Shown: positions 19,364-28,957, numbered from the stretch's first letter. The stretch: DNA of 45,285 nucleotides from Morganella morganii (GCF_003996855.1 NZ_NRQY01000001.1:1354042-1399326); one strand, 5' to 3'. The notes: generated from the letters alone by a model not told the origin. Numbers and translations are program-made.

Positions 19364-20938
19364 TCAGCCGGCAAAACCGGACTGTGTTCCCCTGTTATCC
19401 GGCAGTTCAAAGAAAGCGACCGTATCGACCAGGTTATTCGCCTGATCTTCCAGTGCGGCTGTCGCACCTGTTGACTGCTCAACCAGTGCGGCGTTCTGCT
19501 GGGTCACCAGATCCATCTGGCTGACGGCGGTTGCCACCTGTTCGATACCACGGCTCTGCTCGTTGGAAGCAGACGCGATTTCGCTCATCAGTTCCGTCAC
19601 CTGGTTCACCGCAGTGACCAGTTCTTCCATTGTCTTACCGGCGCTGTCCACCAGTTGTGTTCCCTGGCCGACGCGGTCAACAGACTCATCAATCAGGGAT
19701 TTAATCTCTTTCGCGGCTTCCGCACTGCGCTGTGCCAGCGCACGAACCTCACCGGCAACCACGGAGAATCCGCGTCCCTGCTCACCGGCACGGGCCGCTT
19801 CCACGGCTGCGTTCAGGGCAAGGATGTTGGTCTGGAAGGCAATACCGTCGATTACGCTGATAATGGCGCTGATCTTCTGCGAACTGTTGGCAATCGAGGT
19901 CATGGTTTCGATCACGCTGTCAGTGATTTGACCACCGCGGCTGGCAGTTTTCGATGCCGTGACCGCAAGTTCACTGGCCTGACGGGCGTTGTCGGCGTTC
20001 TGTTTCACCGTCGCGGTCAGCTCTTCCATACTGGCAGCAGTTTCTTCCAGCGATGCAGCCTGCTGTTCTGTACGCGATGATAAATTATTATTGCCCAGGG
20101 CAATCTCGCGAATTCCGGTATACATTTGGTCTGTATTCAGGCGAACGTTTGAGACAGATTCTGCCAGTGATTCCTGCATCAGTTTAAGCTGGCCGAATAC
20201 CACGCCGATTTCATCGCGGGTGGTCACCTCTATTTTCTGGTTCAGTTTTCCCTGAGCGACCTGCATAAAGTGCTCGCTCATGCTGGTCAGCGGGTTAATC
20301 ACTTTGTGACGCATCCAGAAATGGGCCAGGCCGGAAATCAGCAGAATGGTGGCGGTGACGCAAAAGAACATGATCCACGCCAGCCGGTTATAGAAGGTGC
20401 CGGACTCAATCGCACTGCGGCTCTCTTCATCCAGCAGGGCCAGATAATCATTCACCACGGCGCCCATTCTGTCCTGATACATCTGGGTCGGGTGTTCCAC
20501 ATATGCCGAGATATTCGCGTTATCGATATAACCACGCAGTTCTTTGATCACACCGAGGTAAGACTGGTACTGCTCCTCAATGCCGGCAAAATCCTCTTTT
20601 TCGCTGAGGACAGGCTGGGATTTGAAGTTATTGTAATCTTCCGCCGCTTTATCCAGCAGTAAATCAAACGCCGCTTTGACCTGGCGGATATCACTCTCCT
20701 CAGAGCCGACTTTGATATGAACAACAACCTGGGTAAGCAGGTTACGGGCCTGCATCAGATCTTCATAAGAAGACACCAGCAAAGCCCGTTTTTTTGAGCC
20801 GAGATCGACCCGTTCCAGTGACGATAATTCTGATGAAACAATCCCCAGCGATAATCCGCTGGACACTATCTGCATGCCGCAAAAGAAAATAAGCAACAGA
20901 TATAAACTGACAGAAATCCGTATTCTCTTACCAAACAT
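19364..20938 (-). CDS. Methyl-accepting chemotaxis protein lacking the amino-acid binding motif and CheR tether
   Basis: The 524-residue receptor has an N-terminal membrane helix (~8-30), a periplasmic four-helix domain (~35-190), a second membrane helix, a HAMP linker and a signalling domain. The tip is [20 protein letters not shown]. At the Tsr Arg64-Asn68-Arg69 positions it has Arg65 but Thr69 and Gln70, so it probably does not bind an amino acid as Tsr or Tar do. The C-terminus ends [10 protein letters not shown] with no NWETF-type pentapeptide, like low-abundance receptors. The start MFGKRIRIS was chosen over an upstream ATG at 20980. It heads the receptor-cheRBYZ unit. No sigma-28 box was found upstream. 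Confidence 0.9.
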   Translation of the reverse strand: MFGKRIRISVSLYLLLIFFCGMQIVSSGLSLGIVSSELSSLERVDLGSKKRALLVSSYEDLMQARNLLTQVVVHIKVGSEESDIRQVKAAFDLLLDKAAEDYNNFKSQPVLSEKEDFAGIEEQYQSYLGVIKELRGYIDNANISAYVEHPTQMYQDRMGAVVNDYLALLDEESRSAIESGTFYNRLAWIMFFCVTATILLISGLAHFWMRHKVINPLTSMSEHFMQVAQGKLNQKIEVTTRDEIGVVFGQLKLMQESLAESVSNVRLNTDQMYTGIREIALGNNNLSSRTEQQAASLEETAASMEELTATVKQNADNARQASELAVTASKTASRGGQITDSVIETMTSIANSSQKISAIISVIDGIAFQTNILALNAAVEAARAGEQGRGFSVVAGEVRALAQRSAEAAKEIKSLIDESVDRVGQGTQLVDSAGKTMEELVTAVNQVTELMSEIASASNEQSRGIEQVATAVSQMDLVTQQNAALVEQSTGATAALEDQANNLVDTVAFFELPDNRGTQSGFAG

Positions 20939-21007
20939 AATGCTATCCCCACTGCGTCCGGCCGGGCTCACCTGCTTCAATTGTTGTTATCGCTGTGATG
21001 CACAAAA

Positions 21008-21033
21008 GCGCCGTCAGGTTTCCCTGACAGCGC
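21008..21033 (-). terminator. Terminator after the Tsr-like receptor gene
   Basis: GTCAGG and CCTGAC, flanked by GCG/CGC pairs, form a hairpin with one or two internal mismatches. On the minus strand it is followed by TTTTG. It lies 18 bp past the receptor stop. Confidence 0.65.
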
Positions 21034-21050
21034 AAAGCTGAGACACGTCG

Positions 21051-22736
21051 TTAAAAAGTTTCCCAATTGTCATCATCTTGGTGATTCTTCGATGATATTT
21101 TGCTGAGATCCGGGGTTTTCACGACATTGGAAATCGTTCTTGCCGCCGGCTCAGTGTGTTTATCGTCCTTGTGTTTCAGGGTCGGTAAGCGGAAAATAGC
21201 TATCAGTTGTGACAGTTTCGCCACCTGTTCTTCCAGCACATTTGCCGCCACCGCAGACTGCTCAACCAGTGAGGCGTTCTGCTGCGTCACTTTGTCCATT
21301 TCAGCAACTGCAATACTGACCTGTGAAATACCTTTGCTCTGCTCATCGGATGCTGTGGCAATGTGCGCCATAATGTCGGTGACACGGGTGACGGATTCCA
21401 CAATCTTGGTCATGGTTTCACCGGCATCTTCTGCCTGACGGGCACCGGTCCCGGTACGGGATACCGAGTCTTCGATGAGGATTTTGATCTCTTTCGCCGC
21501 ATCCGCGCTGCGCTGCGCCAGGTTACGGACTTCATCCGCCACCACTGCAAACCCGCGGCCGTGTTCACCGGCACGGGCAGCCTCAACCGCCGCATTCAGT
21601 GCCAGGATATTGGTCTGGAACGCAATGCTGTCGATAACGGCAGTGATATCGGAAATTTTCTGGGAGCTGTCAGCGATATTCAGCATGGTATTCACCACAT
21701 TGGACACCACTTTGCCGCCTTCACGGGCAATCTCAGACGCCTGACCGGCGAACTCACTCGCCTGATGGGCATATTCGGTGTTCTGTTTCACCGTTGCGGT
21801 CAGCTCTTCCATACTTGCTGCTGTCTCTTCCAGGCAGGCAACCTGCTCCTGGGTACGGGCAGACAAATCATTGTTACCGGCGGCGATTTCGCTGGTTCCC
21901 TGATAGATGTTTTCACTGCCGTCACGCACACCGTGCACCGTATTAATCAGCTCCTGCTGCATATGCTGCACACCGCGGCCCAGCTCAGCAATTTCATTGT
22001 TACCGTTCACCGGTACTGTCGGAGTCAGGTCACCGGCCGCAAAGATCTTAATGCGATCAACCAGACCATTGAGCGGAAGAATAATGCCGCGCTGTACATA
22101 GCGGTAACTGATGATGCTGATCAGCGCGAGAACAACAGCCAGTGCAATCAGCATATACAGAGATTCACTGAAGTTATCTTCTGCGCCCTGCACTTCACCC
22201 TGAAATGCCGCCGAAATGCTGTCGAAATACGCATTAAACTGCTCTTCAAACTTCATCTGATAACCGGATGTGGCATAGGTGTAAAACTGTTCCAGCTGAT
22301 CATCCCGGACATAGGACATCAGCCGGGTCAGTGCATTACGGTAGGTTTCATAAGTGGACAGCAGCTTTTCAAACTTCGCTTTGTCGTAGCTGGTGCCTTC
22401 CATCATTTTCATATAGCGGGCATACGCGGCATCCGCATCTGCTAACTGACGGGTAGCTTGTTTGATCAGATCGTCCGAGGTGGCATCATCTTTAAAGGTG
22501 TGCTCTCTGAGCAGAAAACCGTTTGCCGCACGGTTTAAATTGGCACGGGCCTGGATCAGATTGACCCAGCTCTGGGTAAGAACCTGTCTCTGGCTCTGGA
22601 GCGAATCCAGAAAATGAATACTGTCGCGGTTTTCACCCAGTTTGCTGAACATCAGCCCGCTGGATGCCAGCTGCAACAGTACAAATATAAGAATAACGGA
22701 TAAAAGCCCTGATACAATTTTAATTCTGCTATACAT
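21051..22736 (-). CDS. Tsr-like amino-acid chemoreceptor
   Basis: The 561-residue receptor has an N-terminal membrane helix (~7-28), a Tar/Tsr-type periplasmic domain, a second membrane helix (~190-212), a HAMP domain and a cytoplasmic signalling domain with [20 protein letters not shown]. The amino-acid binding residues Arg64, Asn68 and Arg69 are kept ([10 protein letters not shown]) with a conserved Thr in YATSGYQ. The Tsr Arg73 position is Gly. The C-terminus is DDDNWETF, the canonical CheR/CheB tether. It has its own sigma-28 promoter. It is likely to sense serine or a related amino acid; the exact ligand cannot be set from sequence. Confidence 0.93.
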   Translation of the reverse strand: MYSRIKIVSGLLSVILIFVLLQLASSGLMFSKLGENRDSIHFLDSLQSQRQVLTQSWVNLIQARANLNRAANGFLLREHTFKDDATSDDLIKQATRQLADADAAYARYMKMMEGTSYDKAKFEKLLSTYETYRNALTRLMSYVRDDQLEQFYTYATSGYQMKFEEQFNAYFDSISAAFQGEVQGAEDNFSESLYMLIALAVVLALISIISYRYVQRGIILPLNGLVDRIKIFAAGDLTPTVPVNGNNEIAELGRGVQHMQQELINTVHGVRDGSENIYQGTSEIAAGNNDLSARTQEQVACLEETAASMEELTATVKQNTEYAHQASEFAGQASEIAREGGKVVSNVVNTMLNIADSSQKISDITAVIDSIAFQTNILALNAAVEAARAGEHGRGFAVVADEVRNLAQRSADAAKEIKILIEDSVSRTGTGARQAEDAGETMTKIVESVTRVTDIMAHIATASDEQSKGISQVSIAVAEMDKVTQQNASLVEQSAVAANVLEEQVAKLSQLIAIFRLPTLKHKDDKHTEPAARTISNVVKTPDLSKISSKNHQDDDNWETF

Positions 22737-22770
22737 AATTTTCTACTGGCATAGTGTTATTGTATTTTTG

Positions 22771-22797
22771 ATATCGGTCACACGACAAAAAACTTTA
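22771..22797 (-). promoter_or_regulatory. Sigma-28 (FliA) promoter for the Tsr-like receptor gene
   Basis: On the minus strand TAAAGTTT (8 of 8), an 11-base spacer and ACCGATAT (6 of 8 to GCCGATAA) match the FliA consensus. It lies 35 bp before the receptor start. Confidence 0.8.
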
Positions 22798-22820
22798 GTG
22801 ATGGATTAACCAAAACTATA

Positions 22821-22842
22821 TGGCTGAATTATCATTCAGCCA
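22821..22842 (-). terminator. Hairpin over the cheW stop codon
   Basis: TGGCTGAAT and ATTCAGCCA form a perfect 9-bp stem with a 4-base loop. It spans the last codons and stop of cheW. A weak T-tract follows on the minus strand. It probably ends the mot-che transcript. Confidence 0.7.
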
Positions 22843-23329
22843 TGCTGTCGATGAGCGCCATTTCCTCGCTGGAAAGCAGCTTTTCGATATCCACCAGAAT
22901 CAGCATCCGGTCACCGATGGTGCCCAGACCGGTCAGATATCTGGTCGATAACGTGACCGCAAAATCCGGTGCCGGGGCAATCTGCTCATCTTTGAGCACC
23001 AGCACGTCCGATACGCCGTCCACCACAATGCCCACCACGCGATCTTTGAGATTGACCACAATCACCACGGTGTTGTCGTTGTAAGTGACGTTCTGATGTG
23101 AGAACTTCACACGCAGGTCAATAATCGGAATGATCACACCACGTAAGTTGGTGACACCCTTGATAAAATCCGGCGTATTCGCGATACGGGTGACCTGCTC
23201 ATAACCACGGATTTCCTGTACTTTCAGGATCTCAATGCCGTACTCTTCTTCGCCCAGGGTAAAAATCAGATACCCTTCGCCATTTTTCTCTTCATCGAGT
23301 TTGTTTAAATCTTCATCCATCATCGACAT
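22832..23329 (-). CDS. cheW: CheW, receptor-kinase coupling protein
   Basis: CheW links chemoreceptors to the kinase CheA. The 165 residues have the SH3-like fold signatures [32 protein letters not shown] and [12 protein letters not shown]. The length is normal and the frame intact. It lies 16 bp after cheA. With cheA interrupted upstream, its own translation may still start independently. Confidence 0.95.
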   Translation of the reverse strand: MSMMDEDLNKLDEEKNGEGYLIFTLGEEEYGIEILKVQEIRGYEQVTRIANTPDFIKGVTNLRGVIIPIIDLRVKFSHQNVTYNDNTVVIVVNLKDRVVGIVVDGVSDVLVLKDEQIAPAPDFAVTLSTRYLTGLGTIGDRMLILVDIEKLLSSEEMALIDSMAE

Positions 23330-23345
23330 GGTTATTTACCTTTGT

Positions 23346-25424
23346 TTATTGCATCACGACGTGTGACGTGTTCAGTTTCTTCTGGCACAAAATTTCGTTG
23401 TTCATCCGCTGCAATTCCGCCACATCAATAATCAGTGCAACAGAACCGTCGCCCATGATGGTGGCGGCAGAGATCCCGGGAATTTTGCGGTAATTACTTT
23501 CAACATTTTTCACCACCACCTGCTGCTGTCCGATCAGTCTGTCCACCAGCAGGGCGTAACGGTTACCGGCGTTCTGAACAATCAGGGCAATGCTTTTCGC
23601 CAGATCATGCTCGGCCTCTTCAATGCCGAAGACCTGATGCATTTCCACCAGAGGCAGATATTCGCCGCGCACCAGCAGCATTTTTTCCTCACCGGCGAGG
23701 CGGTAAATATCTTCCTGGCGCGGCTGGAGTGTGCTGATGATGGCGCTGAGCGGGACAATAAAGACATCATCCGCCACTTTGACGGACATTCCGTCGAGGA
23801 TAGCCAGTGTCAGCGGCAGCAGAATCCGGGTCACGGTACCGCGCCCTTCGGTGAAACCAATCTGAATGCGGCCGCCCATGTCCTGAATGTTCCGTTTCAC
23901 CACATCCATACCCACACCCCGGCCGGAGACATCGGTGATCACTTCAGCAGTGGAGAAACCCGGTGCCATAATCAGCATTGCGATGTCATCGTTGGTCATG
24001 TTGTCATGCACATCCATACCCTGCTGGCGGGCTTTGGCCAGGATGCGCTCCCGGTTCAGACCGGCACCGTCATCCCGTACTTCAATGCAGATATTGCCGC
24101 TCTGGTGTTCCGCCGCCAGCGTCAGTGTGCCGGCCTCCGGTTTGCCGTTTGCCGCGCGGACTGCCGGTTTCTCAATTCCGTGGTCGAGACTGTTGCGCAC
24201 AAGGTGTGTCAGCGGATCGATAATCCGCTCAATCAGGCTCTTATCGAGTTCTGTGGAGCTGCCCTCTACTTTCAGTTCGATTTTCTTATTCAGTTTTGAG
24301 GCGATATCGCGCACCATGCGCGGGAAGCGGCTGAAGACATAATCCATCGGCATCATACGGATAGACATAACCGATTCCTGTAATGCCCGTGAGTTGCGCT
24401 CCAGCTGGACAATGGAGCTGAGCAGATCAGCATATTCCGCCTGATCCACCTGCTGGCTGTGCTGGGTCAGCATGGACTGGATAATAACCAGTTCACCGAC
24501 GAGGTTGATCAGCTGATCCACTTTCTCCACCGCCACACGGATACTGCCGCTGTCGCCTTTATTTTTCACAGCCGCAGCAGGTGCTTTGCGGGCGGCCGGA
24601 GCAGAAGACGATGCCGCCGCCGGTACCGGTACGGCAACCGGTGTACTGGCCGGTTCCGGTTCCGCTTCCGGCTCTGCCGGGGTGCTGTCTGCGGCCAGGA
24701 TTGCGGTTAACTCCGCTGCCGGTGTTTCCTCCCGGGCAATCTGAGAATCATCCACCACAAAGCAGAGCACACCGCAGATGTCATCAATCGCGGTATTGGT
24801 GCCCAGCCAGACTTTCAGCGTATCGGTACCCTGTTCGGTTTTGTATACCGTGCCGAACAGTGACAGTTCATCTGCCAGAAGAGCGACTTCACTCTCTTTT
24901 AACTTACTGAGTGTGAAGGTAAAATGATGTGTAAATCCGGTTTCCGGTACCGCGATGATCTCTTCTGCGGAGCCGGTATTTTCAGCTGTTTCATTAACAG
25001 CTTCCGGTGCGGCAGTTTCCGTGACAACAGCAGCATCTGCCACACTCTATTCCACATGCCCCAGCACCTCGCAGATGCGGTTAAAGCTCTCTTCATCCGG
25101 CAGTGTGTCACTCTTATAGGCATCCAGCTGTGAGCCCATCACATCTTTGGTATCGAGGAAAACATCAATGATATCCGGCGTCAGCGTCAGCTCATCATGG
25201 CGGGCTTTATCGAGCAGATTTTCCAGGGTGTGCGTGGTTTTCTGCAACAGCGTGAAGCCGAATGTTGCCGCACCACCTTTAATGGAGTGCGCGCTGCGGA
25301 AGATAGCATTGAGCTGCTCATTGTCCGGTTCCCGGGGATCAAGTTCCAGCAGGTGCTGTTCCATATCCCGGAGCAGCTCATCGGCTTCATCGAAGAACGT
25401 TTGATAAAACTCGGTTATATCCAT
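23346..25424 (-). pseudogene. cheA: CheA chemotaxis kinase, amber-interrupted
   Basis: CheA autophosphorylates and passes phosphate to CheY and CheB. Codons 1-125 encode the P1 phosphotransfer domain, with phospho-acceptor His46 in RSAHSIKGGAATFGF. Codon 126 is TAG (25047-25049). The same frame then continues to the end through P2, P3, the P4 ATP-binding domain (HLVRNSLDHGIE, DDGAGLNRERI, FSTAEVITDVSGRGVGMDVV in part) and P5. The total of 693 codons is normal, so one substitution, such as CAG to TAG, explains the break. A GTG two codons after the stop (25043) could restart translation and give a CheA without P1. E. coli makes a natural short CheA from an internal start, so a truncated product is conceivable but could not supply its own phosphorylation site. 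Confidence 0.9.
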
Positions 25425-25429
25425 CGCGG

Positions 25430-26413
25430 TTATCCAATTTTTTCTTGTGTTACGGCGGACAGGTACTGCCGGAAATCCGGCACCACTTCCGGCGGGATCT
25501 CCGGCGGTACCGTTGTTTCGCTGCGCGGCGGCGGCAATTGCTTCAGCTGCTGTAAATCCGTAATGGGGACGGCTCCTTCATATTCATGGAGGATATTTTC
25601 CATCTCCGATGCATTCAGAACGATAATGCTGATGCGGCGGTTCACCGGTGCAAGCCCGTCGTTTTTATCCAGGTGGATGGAAGATGCCATCCCGACCACC
25701 CGCAGAATTTTGTTCTCTGCCATACCGCCGCGAACCAGTTCACGGCGCGAGGCATTAGCACGCTCGGCGGACAGTTCCCAGTTACTGTAGTTGCCGCCGT
25801 TGGCATACGGCAGGTCATCGGTGTGACCGGAAATACTGATGCGGTTCGGCACGTCATTGAGAATCGGCGCAATCGCGCGCAGAATATCCCGCATATATGG
25901 CTCGACATGGGTGGAACCGACCATAAACATCGGGCGGTTGGCACTGTCCACAATCTGGATACGCAGCCCGTCATCAGTGGTATCAATCAGCAGATGTGGT
26001 TTCAGTTCATTCAGACGGGGGTCTTTAAGAATGGCCTGTTCCAGATCCTGTTTCAGTTTCTCAAAACGACCGGCGTCATCCTGTCCCTGCTCTTCCTGCA
26101 TACTGTCCGGGTCCGGCAGTGTGTCACCCTCTTTATAGATGATGTCTTTGCCGCCGCCCGGAATCGGATTGGTCGCATCCCCGGTTTTTGTTCCCGGGTT
26201 GATAGCCGTTTTCAGCGGGGTGCGAAAGTATTCCGCAATCTGAGTCAGTTCCTGCGGGCTGGAGATAGAAATCAGCCACATCACCAGGAAGAACGCCATC
26301 ATGGCGGTCATAAAGTCAGCGTAAGCAATCTTCCATGACCCGCCGTGTCCGCCGCCATGCCCGTGACCGCCCCGCTTTTTGACGCGGATAATATGCGTGT
26401 TGCCCGGTTTCAT
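25430..26413 (-). CDS. motB: MotB, stator peptidoglycan anchor
   Basis: MotB with MotA forms the proton-driven stator. The N-terminal single membrane helix carries the essential Asp33 in KIAYADFMTAMMAFFLVMWL. The periplasmic OmpA-like domain (RISISGHTDDLPYANGGNYS, SAERANASRRELVRGG) anchors it to peptidoglycan. The 327-residue protein is slightly longer than E. coli MotB. It begins 7 bp after motA and ends 5 bp before cheA. The frame is intact. Confidence 0.95.
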   Translation of the reverse strand: MKPGNTHIIRVKKRGGHGHGGGHGGSWKIAYADFMTAMMAFFLVMWLISISSPQELTQIAEYFRTPLKTAINPGTKTGDATNPIPGGGKDIIYKEGDTLPDPDSMQEEQGQDDAGRFEKLKQDLEQAILKDPRLNELKPHLLIDTTDDGLRIQIVDSANRPMFMVGSTHVEPYMRDILRAIAPILNDVPNRISISGHTDDLPYANGGNYSNWELSAERANASRRELVRGGMAENKILRVVGMASSIHLDKNDGLAPVNRRISIIVLNASEMENILHEYEGAVPITDLQQLKQLPPPRSETTVPPEIPPEVVPDFRQYLSAVTQEKIG

Positions 26414-26420
26414 CGTCCGT

Positions 26421-27308
26421 TTACTCCCCGTCCTGCGCTTCGGTCCGGTGGCTGACTTTTACCTCACGGACTTTATCTTCCAGTTCGGCAAAAGACGGAC
26501 GATCCGCGCTGAACAGCACTTTACGGCCGAATTCAACGGCGATTTGCGGCGGATATCCCTGTAAGGAAGAAAGGAAAGTGACTTTGATACATTCCAGCAT
26601 TTTCAGCTGTTCACCGCTGCGCAGGCGGATCAGCGACGCCAGTGGCAGAATAAAGCCGTACGCGACGAGAATACCGAGGAATGTCCCGACCATCGCATGC
26701 GCAATCAGCGCCCCCAGTTCACCGGCCGGACGGTCAGCAGAACCCAGTGCGTTCACCACCCCGAGAACAGCGGCAACAATACCGAATGCCGGCATGGAAT
26801 CACCGACCATATTCAGGCCGGAAGCCGGTACTTCGCTCTCCTGACGGAATGTTTCCAGTTCTTCATCCATCAGGGCTTCAATTTCATGACTTTGCAGGTT
26901 GCTGGTGATCATCAGGCGCAGATAATCCACCAGAAACATCAGCGCGGCCGGATCTTTAAGAATGCGCGGGTACTGGGAAAAGATATCGCTCTCCTGCGGA
27001 TTTTCGATATCTTTTTCCAGGGCCAGCAAACCCTGCTGGCGGGATTTATTGAGTAACTGGAACAACAGCGCCATCAAATCCATCGACATCGCTTTGTTGT
27101 AGGAGGAGCGCCGGAACAGGCGCGGCAGAACTTTACCCAGGGCAATAATGGATTTCCCGCTGTTACCGACGACAAATGCACCAAAACCGGCACCTAAAAT
27201 AATAACAAATTCAGCGGGTTGATAAAGCGCGCCCATATGGCCGCCAACCATCAGATATCCGCCGATGACCGTGCCCGTAACAATGATGTATCCGATGAGT
27301 ATTAACAC
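26421..27308 (-). CDS. motA: MotA, stator proton-channel subunit
   Basis: MotA is the four-helix stator subunit that couples proton flow to the rotor. The 295-residue protein starts at GTG with an AAGGGA site upstream. It has the N-terminal LIGYIIVTGTVIGGYLMVGG, the cytoplasmic loop with RRSSYNKAMSMDLMALLFQL, and the C-terminal membrane pair VVNALGSADRPAGELGALIAH and MVGTFLGILVAYGFILPLAS (each in part). The length matches E. coli MotA. It lies 99 bp after the flhC-derived stop of the mgtC-flhC chimera, the usual flhC-motA distance. It may now be read from the mgtC start region. Confidence 0.95.
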   Translation of the reverse strand: MLILIGYIIVTGTVIGGYLMVGGHMGALYQPAEFVIILGAGFGAFVVGNSGKSIIALGKVLPRLFRRSSYNKAMSMDLMALLFQLLNKSRQQGLLALEKDIENPQESDIFSQYPRILKDPAALMFLVDYLRLMITSNLQSHEIEALMDEELETFRQESEVPASGLNMVGDSMPAFGIVAAVLGVVNALGSADRPAGELGALIAHAMVGTFLGILVAYGFILPLASLIRLRSGEQLKMLECIKVTFLSSLQGYPPQIAVEFGRKVLFSADRPSFAELEDKVREVKVSHRTEAQDGE

Positions 27309-27311
27309 ACT

Positions 27312-27356
27312 ATTCCCTTTAACTCAGTTAGGTATCGGATGGCTGTCAAAGGGAAT
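27312..27356. promoter_or_regulatory. Inverted repeat before motA
   Basis: ATTCCCTTT (27312-27320) and AAAGGGAAT (27348-27356) are perfect reverse complements 27 bases apart. One arm overlaps the motA ribosome-binding site, so pairing would mask it. A weak sigma-28-like -10 (TCCGATAC on the minus strand) lies between the arms, but its -35 matches poorly. Confidence 0.4.
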
Positions 27357-27367
27357 TTTCAGGAAGG

Positions 27368-27390
27368 ACAGGCAAAACGGATTTGCCTGT
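27368..27390. terminator. Perfect hairpin between the chimera and motA
   Basis: ACAGGCAAA, a 5-base loop and TTTGCCTGT form a 9-bp perfect stem. Only a short TTTA follows on plus, and no T-run follows on minus. It may be a weak terminator or an RNA-processing element between the flhC-derived end and motA. Confidence 0.4.
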
Positions 27391-27407
27391 TTACCGAATC
27401 AATCCAG

Positions 27408-28091
27408 TCACATTACCGCTTTGGCAATGCCATCCTCTCGATATAGCGTAATATCGGCGGGAAGCGCGGAAAGTTTACGTTTTTTTATTGCCCGTGAAGG
27501 CGGCTGGCACAAACTACAGGTAAAACTGTTTTCAGGGATATGCGCATAGGTGACAAATGACCCGCTACAGCAACGGCAAACGGAACGCTGAAGCATTCCG
27601 CTCTCCACAAAACGTACCAGTGTCCAAGCGCGGGTCAGTGCCAGCAGCGGCTCTTCACCGGGAGCCGGCGGACACTGCTCCCGGTACAGCCGGTACGCCT
27701 TTACTATCACATCAACACCGGAACACTGTCCGCATAAGATCACCAGTGCTGCGGTCAACGCCGGGCCGAACTCTCCCAGTCCGCACAACACACCAATACC
27801 TGCGGAGCACCATAGCGTGGCGGCAGTGTTCAGTCCGCGGATATTCATGCCTTCACGCATAATAACCCCGGCGCCCAGAAAACCGATCCCGGAAACCACC
27901 TGCGCGGCTATCCGGCCGGGACTGTCCGGTGATGTTGTGACCGAACTTAAGATAAATACGGCGGCACCCACTGCCACCAGAGCATTGGTCCGCAGACCGG
28001 CCATCCGCTGACGCCACTGGCGCTCCGCACCAATCAGTGCGCCGAGTGCCAGCGCAGCCAGTAAATTGAGTAAATAAGGAATTGCAAACAT
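27408..28091 (-). CDS. MgtC-FlhC chimeric protein from a deletion fusion
   Basis: The 227-residue frame has two unrelated halves. Residues 1-~121 are the MgtC/SapB membrane domain: [37 protein letters not shown] and [20 protein letters not shown]. Residues ~122-227 are the C-terminal half of FlhC, aligning from about residue 89 of E. coli Flh[38 protein letters not shown] and [16 protein letters not shown]. The four FlhC zinc ligands are present (Cys172, 175, 192, 195) with the E. coli spacing. The MgtC C-terminal domain, all of flhD and the FlhC N-terminal half are missing. The join is in frame near 27726-27734. The start at 28091 has a strong GGAGG site. The MgtC half, known as a Mg2+-limitation virulence protein, is probably non-functional without its soluble domain. 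Confidence 0.9.
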   Translation of the reverse strand: MFAIPYLLNLLAALALGALIGAERQWRQRMAGLRTNALVAVGAAVFILSSVTTSPDSPGRIAAQVVSGIGFLGAGVIMREGMNIRGLNTAATLWCSAGIGVLCGLGEFGPALTAALVILCGQCSGVDVIVKAYRLYREQCPPAPGEEPLLALTRAWTLVRFVESGMLQRSVCRCCSGSFVTYAHIPENSFTCSLCQPPSRAIKKRKLSALPADITLYREDGIAKAVM

Positions 28092-28446
28092 AGTAACCTC
28101 CACCCGAAAGACGTAATGACGTAATGACGTCAGGTGTTAACAGCAGAAAATGTGAAAATGACTGAAAATTCTGCTCAGTTACCCGGAGGAAAGAGTGCGT
28201 GAGAAACAATAAACATACTGCATACCTGTGGCAGTGATGCGACCGGAATCCGGTGGATCATCTGTAACAATAAAAAGTGCAGTACCGCAGAGAGGTGCTG
28301 CCCGCCATAATCGTGCCGGCAGACAGTTTCAGAAGAGAAAGGTGTGCCGGATCAGTTAATAAAATGATAACTGTGACTGTCCAAATCCGGGTCCTCTGTT
28401 CAGAAAAGATGCGCGGAGTATAGGGTGTCCGCGAAAATATGTAAAG
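28092..28446 (-). promoter_or_regulatory. Leader and promoter region of mgtC-flhC
   Basis: This 355-bp stretch holds no clear gene. Long leaders are typical of mgtC genes, which respond to low Mg2+ in Salmonella. A 21-base near-palindrome (CAGTTA at 28353, TAACTG at 28368) is a candidate regulator site; it is not a clear PhoP box. The GGAGG site for the chimera lies next to 28091. Confidence 0.45.
28110..28133. repeat. Short 8-bp tandem repeat
   Basis: GACGTAAT occurs twice in tandem, followed by the partial copy GACGTCAG, 19 bp before the chimera start. Confidence 0.7.
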
Positions 28447-28641
28447 TCAGAAATTATTTTTCGGCGTGATGAATACGCCATCCCCGCCCTCTTTTTTATT
28501 GAAAAACCAGATACCGTCCGGATATTCCGGCAGAGCCACCAGATACATCACGCCCTCACTGAAGGGTTCGATCAGTAATATCCGGCCTTCGCGCGGCTCA
28601 TTCGCATCCGTTTTGATATAAACAGTGTCGTTAATCTGCAT
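28447..28641 (-). CDS. dsrB: DsrB family protein
   Basis: The 64-residue product matches E. coli DsrB (62 residues) over its whole length: INDTVYIKTDA at the N-terminus, the central EPFSEGVMYLVALPEYPDGIW (in part) and FFNKKEGGDGVFI. DsrB has no established biochemical role. The start MQINDTV was chosen by alignment; an upstream ATG at 28662 would add seven residues. A GGGAG site lies before it. It reads toward the mgtC-flhC region. Confidence 0.85.
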   Translation of the reverse strand: MQINDTVYIKTDANEPREGRILLIEPFSEGVMYLVALPEYPDGIWFFNKKEGGDGVFITPKNNF

Positions 28642-28692
28642 AATCCGGCTCCCGGTGATCACAATAAGGTGATAAGCATAAAAAACAGATAT

Positions 28693-28723
28693 AAAAAAAG
28701 CCCGCCACTTACGCGGCAGGCTT
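28693..28723 (-). terminator. Terminator of the cold-shock gene
   Basis: AAGCC-GCC and GGC-GGCTT pair with one internal mismatch. On the minus strand seven T follow. It lies 22 bp past the cold-shock gene stop. Confidence 0.88.
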
Positions 28724-28744
28724 GGAATTTGGTTTGGCTATATC

Positions 28745-28957
28745 TTACAGCGGAGTTACGTTGGCTGCAGCCGGGCCTTTAGCACCATTCTCGATGGTGA
28801 ATTCTACTTGTTGGCCTTCGCCCAGGGTTTTGAAACCTGCGCCCTGAATGGCAGAGAAGTGAACGAAAACATCTTTGCTGCCATCAGCTGGAGTGATGAA
28901 ACCAAAGCCTTTAGATTCGTTGAACCACTTAACTTGACCTTTCATTTTGTCAGACAT
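28745..28957 (-). CDS. CspC/CspE-type cold-shock domain protein
   Basis: The 70-residue protein is one cold-shock domain that binds single-stranded RNA or DNA and melts RNA structure. RNP1 (SKGFGFIT) and RNP2 (VFVHFSAIQ) are intact. [19 protein letters not shown] is closer to CspC/CspE than to CspA, whose equivalent has NADKGFGFI, so it may be constitutive rather than strictly cold-induced. AGGAAAG precedes the ATG, and a strong terminator follows. The exact paralog cannot be fixed. Confidence 0.93.
   Translation of the reverse strand: MSDKMKGQVKWFNESKGFGFITPADGSKDVFVHFSAIQGAGFKTLGEGQQVEFTIENGAKGPAAANVTPL

Noticed and set aside
27332..27358. A sigma-28 promoter for motA
   Set aside because: The -10 half matches fairly but the -35 half matches only about half the positions.
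27408..27740. The unusual MgtC C-terminus being a frameshifted MgtC or a novel zinc domain
   Set aside because: Other frames do not restore an MgtC C-terminal domain, and the sequence aligns with FlhC, including its four zinc cysteines.
28353..28373. A PhoP box in the mgtC leader
   Set aside because: The sequence is palindromic with GTTA-type arms but does not show the two direct GGTTTA-like repeats at the required spacing.
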